Made by a program: the position numbers and the translations under genes. Source: Lunularia cruciata (taxonomy: Eukaryota; Streptophyta; Marchantiopsida; Lunulariales; Lunulariaceae). From it: a stretch of 64,000 nucleotides of DNA. Shown piece by piece: positions 58,901-64,000 of the stretch (positions are counted from its first letter, which is position 1; each line of letters begins with the position of its first letter). The notes beneath the pieces are model-generated. The model saw only the letters and a program-made list of their open reading frames with translations. It made no database searches and was not told the origin of the DNA. Location: contig OX419759.1 in assembly GCA_948567375.1 (NCBI GenBank), forward strand, positions 57,079,493 through 57,143,492, read 5' to 3'.

Positions 58901-59711
58901 CCCGCCTCCTTCCCGAGTACGAGTCTTCAATCCGACTCTGTCCAGCGAGCCGGATTTCCTCTCTTCCCTTCTTCCTCGGGCCCATCAAGACACTTACTCT
59001 CGATGATTTCTATCATGAATCCTGGAAAACTTACATTCCAGTTCCATGCCAAAAAGGTGATCCGAAGTCAGCTCAAGACTTTGATCCTCGCTACTACATC
59101 TAATCTCCAAATCGCATGATTTCTCACTGCGAATTCAGAGTTTTTCTTCCCTCCTCCCATCTCTTCTGCTTTCTTACTGTCTCTCAATTTCTCTCTTGCG
59201 ACTTCTCCCTTGCGCACTAACCCGAGTACAACTCTATTTCCCTTTCCCTGATCACCTGCAAGACAACTTCTCAACGGCGAAGGAAAATTGCTCGACATTT
59301 CGTCGTTGCAGTTTTGATTTTTATAGAGTTGCACTTCTTCATCTTCCGTCGCTTTGAGTTTCTACCAAGAAATCACACCTCCTGCATGCACCTGTCATTG
59401 TCAATCAACCTTCGCGCGTATGAGCCGCCAGTTTTGAAACGGCCCCTTCTAGAATTTCTAGCCCCGACGAAAGGTTGTTAGACTGTCTTTGCCTCGGGTG
59501 GAGCTCCCCCCAATCCGAAGACAATTTACTTCGTATGGTATGATGACAGGGCATTTCCGAGTACTTCGCCTTATGACCCGAAGTCACTTTACTTTGGGTT
59601 TCATCCCGAAGACAATTTTCTTTGCCTTCTTCGGCCATACAGGCGCAATCCGACTTCTCTATACACTTCTTCTCCTTTATTTTGAAAAAAACAAAAAATG
59701 TGGGCACCACA
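55929..59711 (-). mobile_element. Solo family-A LTR A9, 3783 bp, nested in A8
   Basis: The minus strand starts TGTGGTGCCCACA at 59711 and ends TTGTCACA at 55929. Flanks are TCTAT (55924-55928) and TCTAC (59712-59716), a 5-bp duplication with one change. In A2 the same site is uninterrupted (GATGTCTACTTC near 3524). So a full LTR landed in the last codons of the ORF3 of A8. This copy defines the LTR ends independently of element structure. Confidence 0.93.
56723..59298 (-). pseudogene. ORF3, LTR-encoded (A9), best-preserved copy
   Basis: ATG at 59298 (MSSNFPSPLRSCLAGD), stop at 56723 after VNIGSD, giving about 858 codons. Approximate order: residues 1-60 basic, 60-130 with FAVRNHAIWRL and FLAWNWNVSF, 130-330 globular (GATFLGKGE, FSSKIMKNGYKVESYKDP, HQAVFFHKLFEGEPIYWARC, PPHYIVPFAAHFYLGLNLLN, FHPDLRREVDAEEQQYILQ), 330-470 charged linker, 470-800 coiled coil, then tail. 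Breaks: stops near 58920, 58040 and 57434 and a frameshift near 58270. The 58899-58213 and 57418-56723 segments are open for over 225 codons each. No catalytic motif is visible. The 'YVMKHQAVFFHK...PHYIVPFAAHFY' layout recalls the uncharacterised plant-transposon domain of some Tat-type elements, a weak impression. Confidence 0.82.
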
Positions 59712-62107
59712 TCTACTTCTTCCTTAGCTTTCAAACCCAAACCCAAAGTAACTTTACTTCCTACTGCTGTGTCCTTGGGTTTTATAACTCCTACATCCTC
59801 TACCAAATCTAATAGTTCTTTTTCCTGATCTAACATTTCACTAGTGGGTAATATATCTAACTCTTTATTTTTTGACCCACTCTTCTCTAATGTCTCCAAT
59901 GGTAAATCCAAAGACATCTGCACTCCTACTTCATCTACTTCGGGTTTTGCTCTACCATCTTTCAGAAGTTTATCTATCTCCAACTTTACCAAATCTAATC
60001 TAATCGTGATATTATCTTCCACTTCTAATATCTTCCTATCTACACGAGTTCTGAGACTAATCAACAATGCATTCAAATTTGTATCCTTCGCATGTCTCTT
60101 CCTTGTCTCCTACACCAACAACTTCAACTCATGCAGCCTTGTCTCTTCAATATGCACACTAGCCTCTATACTTAGCATCGCATTCATTCTGATTACAATC
60201 TCCTTCAATGGCTCCAATCTCATCTTCCTTTTGCACTCCCAATCTGCAAGCCAATCTTCCCGGTACATTGCCAATTCTGCTTTGAACTCGGCTTTCACAG
60301 TTTCCTTCTCCTTCTCCTTCTATACAACCTTCTCTTCCTAATTATGAAGTAACTCTCATAATCTCTCTTCTTCCCTATATCTCATTGTCAACACCCGTTG
60401 CCACAGTTGCTTCTTCTCTTCTACACTCTCCATTACTCTATTGAGCTCTTGTTCCTTCTCTGCTACCCTCGCCATAGCATGGATAATTTCTAGTCTTGAA
60501 TCAACAAACTACTGCTTCAAGATTTTGTACTCAGCTACTTGTCTTTCCCTTGCTAGGTCACTCTGCTTCACAAGTTCCTCTTGATACCTTGCTTCTCTCT
60601 TCAAGTTCTCAATCACTTGACTCTGCACTACTGCATCCACTTGTAGTACTTCCCTTTCCTCCTCACCTCGGATTATACTCTTCTTCAACTCCGAGTTCTC
60701 TTCTTCCAGTCTTGCTAATATCTGCAACACAGTCTTCACCTCCGGACACTTTGACTGCATCTCCTTCTTTGTGTGCTCTAGCTTCACCAACAGAGGACAC
60801 ACAACTTCTCGTAGGTACTCCACTCCATCACTCGCGACTACTTCAACTTGCGGAGTGATCTTCTTCTTTACCTCTTCTTCTCCTTTTGCTCGGGCACTTC
60901 GTCTTCCAACTTCACGTTACTCTCTACCTCGAGCTCCACCTGAACTTCTTCTTCATGTGTAGGTACAGATGTCATCTCCCCACCTTCATTGCTATCACTA
61001 CTGGTATCCCCACTTTGTAGTGTAAGCTCGGGTTCTTCCTTGCGTTCCGAGTCTTTGGACTTGCACTCGGCTTTGCCCTTTGAGTCTTCTTCCAACGACA
61101 TGATCACCACCATACCTTTCCTCGGGTTTCCTCTCCTGGTCTTCCGTGGTCTCGTCTTCTCTACATCTTCACCTTCTCCTTGTTGACTCTGCTTCTTTGA
61201 TTTTGGAGTACTTACTTCTACCTATGCAGTCTTCCCTGTCTACGCGTAGTACTCATCACTGCTTCGGATATGAAGAATATACTATTGCTCCTCCGCATCG
61301 ACTTCCTTTCTCAAGTCGCGTTGAAAGTGTGACACCATTCTGTTACAATCCACCGCATTGAGCAAATTCAACCCGAGGTGGAAAATGTGCTGCAAACGGC
61401 ACGATGTAATGTGGAGGCGACTTATCTCGCAAATTCCACACCATCTGCCTCATTCTCCCATGGAAGCACCTTGCCCAGTTGATGGGTTCTCTTGCAAACA
61501 TCTTATGGAAGAACACCGCTTGGTGTTTCATCACATAAGTCGTTCTTTCCGGCTTTAGGTTGCCATGACAGCACTTATGATCCCTCTCTTGACCGGATCT
61601 TTGTAACTCTCTACTTTGTACCCATTCTTTGTCCTCTTTGAAGAGAAGGCATCCCTAACTTTTTGGGTTTCTTTGGCTACCTCTCCCTTCCCCAAGAATG
61701 TGGCATTCTGCTCCGTGCCTGCCTCTCTTCCAAGTACTGATCTCCAATCCGACTCTGTCCAACGAGCCGGATTTCCTCTCTTCCTCGGGGCCATTGAGAC
61801 ATTTACTCTCAATTATCTTGGTCATGAATCCTAGGAAACTCACGTTCCAGTTCCATGCCAAGAATGTGATCCGAAGTCGGCTCAAGACTTTGATTCTTGT
61901 GATCACATCTAACCTCCAAATTGCATGATTTCTCACTGCGAATTTGGAGGTCTTCTTTCCTCCTCCCATCTTTCTTGCTTCCCCATTGTCTCTCGGGTTA
62001 ACTCTCTTGAATTCTCCTCTACACACTAGCGCGTCTTCAACTCTACTTCCCTTCCCATGTTCTCCTGCAAGACAACTCCTCAATGGCGAAGGAAAATTGC
62101 TTGACAT
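59712..62107 (-). pseudogene. ORF3, LTR-encoded (A8), 3' codons cut off by A9
   Basis: ATG at 62107 (MSSNFPSPLRSCLAGEHGKG) and open for over 150 codons to about 61655, then broken by stops and shifts (near 61560, 61330, 60340, 60110). Near 60895 the linker SDASIPIRR region seen in A2 is deleted. The coiled coil includes MNALLISLRTRVDRKILEV (60076). It runs to KAKEEVD and is cut at 59712. The remaining tail (DIRSD) lies at 55912-55928 on the other side of A9. It is nearly the same as the A2 copy. Confidence 0.8.
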
Positions 62108-62520
62108 TGCTTTGTCATTAGCCCAATTTTTATAGAGTCGCACCTTCTTCGTCACTCTTCAATTTGAGTTTCTCCTGAGAAATTACACCTCTTGCATGCG
62201 CCTGTCACTATCAAGTGTACTTCACGCGTATGACTGCCAGTTTTTGAATGGTCCCTTCTTGAATTTCTTGCCCCAAAGAAAATTTATTACATTGTCTTCG
62301 CCTCGGGTTGAGCACCCCCCCATACGAAGACTTCTTACTTCAGGTTGTATGCTGACGGGGCAAGTCCGAGTACTTCACCTTATGACCCGAAGCCACATTA
62401 CCTTGGGTTTCATCTCGAGGACTCTTTTCTTTGCCTTCTTTGGCCATACAGGCGCAATCCGACTTCTCTATACACTTCTTCTTCTCCATTTCAAAAAAAC
62501 CAAAAAATGTGGGTACCACA

Positions 62521-62534
62521 TACCCCCTCCCTCA
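62521..62534 (-). promoter_or_regulatory. Polypurine tract before LTR A8
   Basis: The minus strand reads GAGGGAGGGGGTA, directly before TGTGGTACC at 62520 and overlapping the integrase stop TGA. It is the same as at 6499. Confidence 0.82.
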
Positions 62535-64000
62535 AATGTGAGCGTCCTCGCAAACATCGACCTCGGGTGTCTTAGAGACTTCCGAGTCTATGGTCCAATA
62601 TTTCCAAACTCTCCACCCGTTTACTCAAGTGGCAAAAGGATTGCCCTCCAAGTCTACAAGCTGCACGGACCCATTTTCATAAAGATGAAGAACTTGATAA
62701 GGCCCCATCGATCTCAAATGCAACTTGCCTGGAAAAAATATTCGGCAATTGTCGTATAACAAAACCAAATCTCCTTCGCACATAGCCATAGGCTTGATAT
62801 GCTTATCATGCCTGAAATTCCTCTATGCTTGTACTTCCTTTGTGGTTTGCATTGCATCGTCTCTTTTCTCTTCTAACCACATTAGTTGATGGATCCGAAG
62901 ATCCTGGCTTTCTTCCTCCAACAGTCATTCTTCACAAAGAATCCGATATGTTGGTACTTCAAATTCAACTGGTAGTATGGGATGCAAGCCATATGTCAAG
63001 AAGTATGGAGTTTGTTTGGTTGTAATCTTTTTTTGTCGTTTGATATGCCCACAACGCAGCTGGTAATTTTGTATCCCAGTCATAAGCATAATTGACAATC
63101 ACCTTATTCAAAATTTTGCAAAGTAACCCATTTGCCTTTTCCGTTAATCCATTTGCTTTTGGGTTATAAGGAGTCGTCTTCCGATGTTTAATCTGAAAGT
63201 ACTTGGTTAATGCCTTCATTGTAGAATTCAGAAAATGTGTCCCTCGGTCACTGACCAATTCCAGAGGACACCCATGTCGGGAGATGATGTTTTGAAAGAA
63301 AAATTCTGCCACTGTTTTAGCATCATCTCTACGAGTTGCTTCAGCTTCAACCATCTTGGTAGCATAGTCAGTGAAAACCAAAATGTATTGCTTTCTTGTG
63401 ACTCAGGTCACTAGTTGAATGGGACCCACAAAATCAATTCCCCATTTCTCAAATGGAGCCAAAAGCAAAATTGGTCTCAAAGGCCATTGAGAAGTAGCTG
63501 TCGGCTTCCCTGTTCTCTGACAAGCATTACAGCTTTGAATATGAGCATGTGTGTCTTTGTACATCATAGGCCACCAATACCTTGCCAAAAGAATCTTCTT
63601 TATAGTATTCTTCAGAGCAAAGTGTACTCCCGATGCTTCAGAGTGTAAAGATTCAATCACTCCTCCTACTTCGTATGACTCCAAGCATTGCGGAAGTACT
63701 TCATCTTTGCACATCTTGAATAGAATGTTGTGTTTGAGCTAGTACGGCCCCATTTTCCTAAGAAAGACTGCCCTTTGCTCCGGGTCCATCCCTTCCGGAC
63801 AATGTAGAGTATGCAGATAATGATATTCTATTGCATACCTTGTACTTTGCATTGCTATTAATTGATATAACTCTTTGTCAATGAACCGATCTTCAATTTC
63901 CCACTCCTGGTCTTGAGTTTCTAACCTGGACAGGAAGTCCGCATTTGAATGCGAAGCTCCCTTCCTTACTTGTACAATATATGTGAATTTTTGTAACAAC
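62535..64000 (-). pseudogene. Family-A RNase H tail and integrase, continuing past the window
   Basis: The minus strand reads FTYIVQVRKGASHSNADFLSRL (RNase H end), EQRAVFLRKMGPY, then the integrase: zinc-binding His pair (LHSEASGVHFALKNT) and CNACQ, EKWGIDFVGP (Asp), VSDRGTHFLNS (Asp), NPKANGLTEKANGLL (Glu), and GKLHLRWMGPYRV near 62690. All three catalytic acids are present. Breaks: a TAG near 63740, a TGA near 63402, and a one-base insertion in an A run near 63025. No chromodomain follows. This is the fullest integrase in the window. Confidence 0.9.

Larger units (their letters stand above)
55109..62520 (-). mobile_element. Family-A LTR A8 (3' LTR), disrupted by solo LTR A9
   Basis: The minus strand starts TGTGGTACCCACA at 62520 and ends TTGTTATA at 55114, after the TSD TGTGC at 55109-55113. 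It is interrupted by A9 (55929-59711). Its own length is about 3.62 kb because about 0.15 kb of the ORF3 linker is deleted near 60895. The polypurine tract and integrase precede it. It corresponds to A2: same flanking gag DNA and same TSD. Confidence 0.88.

Overview
The window is nuclear DNA of a land plant. It is AT-rich and made almost entirely of nested, decayed Ty3/gypsy LTR retrotransposons, with one ordinary host gene, a secreted germin-like cupin protein (33953-34573, minus). The cysteine-free germin suggests a seed-free plant (moss, fern or lycophyte type), but that is inference. I found no tRNA, rRNA or CRISPR, and nothing prokaryotic.

The dominant repeat, called family A here, has an unusually long LTR of about 3.78 kb. 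It runs from TGTGGTACCCACA to TTGTCACA. These ends are fixed by 5-bp target-site duplications (TSDs) at four loci: TGTGC at 2710/10859, CAAAG at 11142/12660, CCTTG at 37801/45603 and TCTAY at 55924/59712. A polypurine tract abuts the LTR start after the integrase stop (6499, 62521, 24071). Each LTR carries its own long reading frame, called ORF3 here, of about 855 codons. It encodes an N-terminal globular domain, an acidic and basic linker, a long coiled coil and a conserved VDIGSD-like tail. It starts about 410 bp into the LTR and ends about 800 bp before the LTR end. Ten LTR copies (A1-A10) are visible, most broken. Older relatives of ORF3 without a recognisable LTR frame occur at 29.5-32.0, 37.0-37.8 and 45.6-47.4 kb. 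This LTR-encoded gene is the best candidate for an undescribed system.

Layout: 1-2078 is the end of A1. 2710-10863 is a family-A element with two LTRs and most of its pol deleted. It sits in an older gag/protease element (2251-2714, 10864-11141, 12665-13138) that also received A4. 13340-15778 is an inverted pair of ORF3/LTR pieces plus a tRNA-Asp-like primer site. 15779-20080 is a deleted element (A6) with an RT-RNase H piece. 20081-22131 is a different gag/protease and LTR (family B). 22190-28043 holds two pol remnants separated by A10. 28044-29441 holds a promoter-like region with heat-shock elements and a second family-B LTR. 29490-32760 is an old ORF3-type element and an integrase tail. 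32761-36539 is the only low-repeat island and holds the germin gene. 36540-47360 is a LINE-like tail and old ORF3, interrupted by solo LTR A7, which is itself interrupted by a 4.09-kb LTR of family D. 47.4-53.3 kb is degenerate DNA. 53311-55108 is a gag gene hit by A8. A8 contains the solo LTR A9, and the pol of this element runs off the right edge.

The segments from 2251 and from 54608 are copies of one duplicated locus, because they share flanks, insertion point and TSD. No retroelement gene here is intact across its length. Percent identities and insertion dates were not computed. A 200-bp assembly gap lies at 13140-13339.
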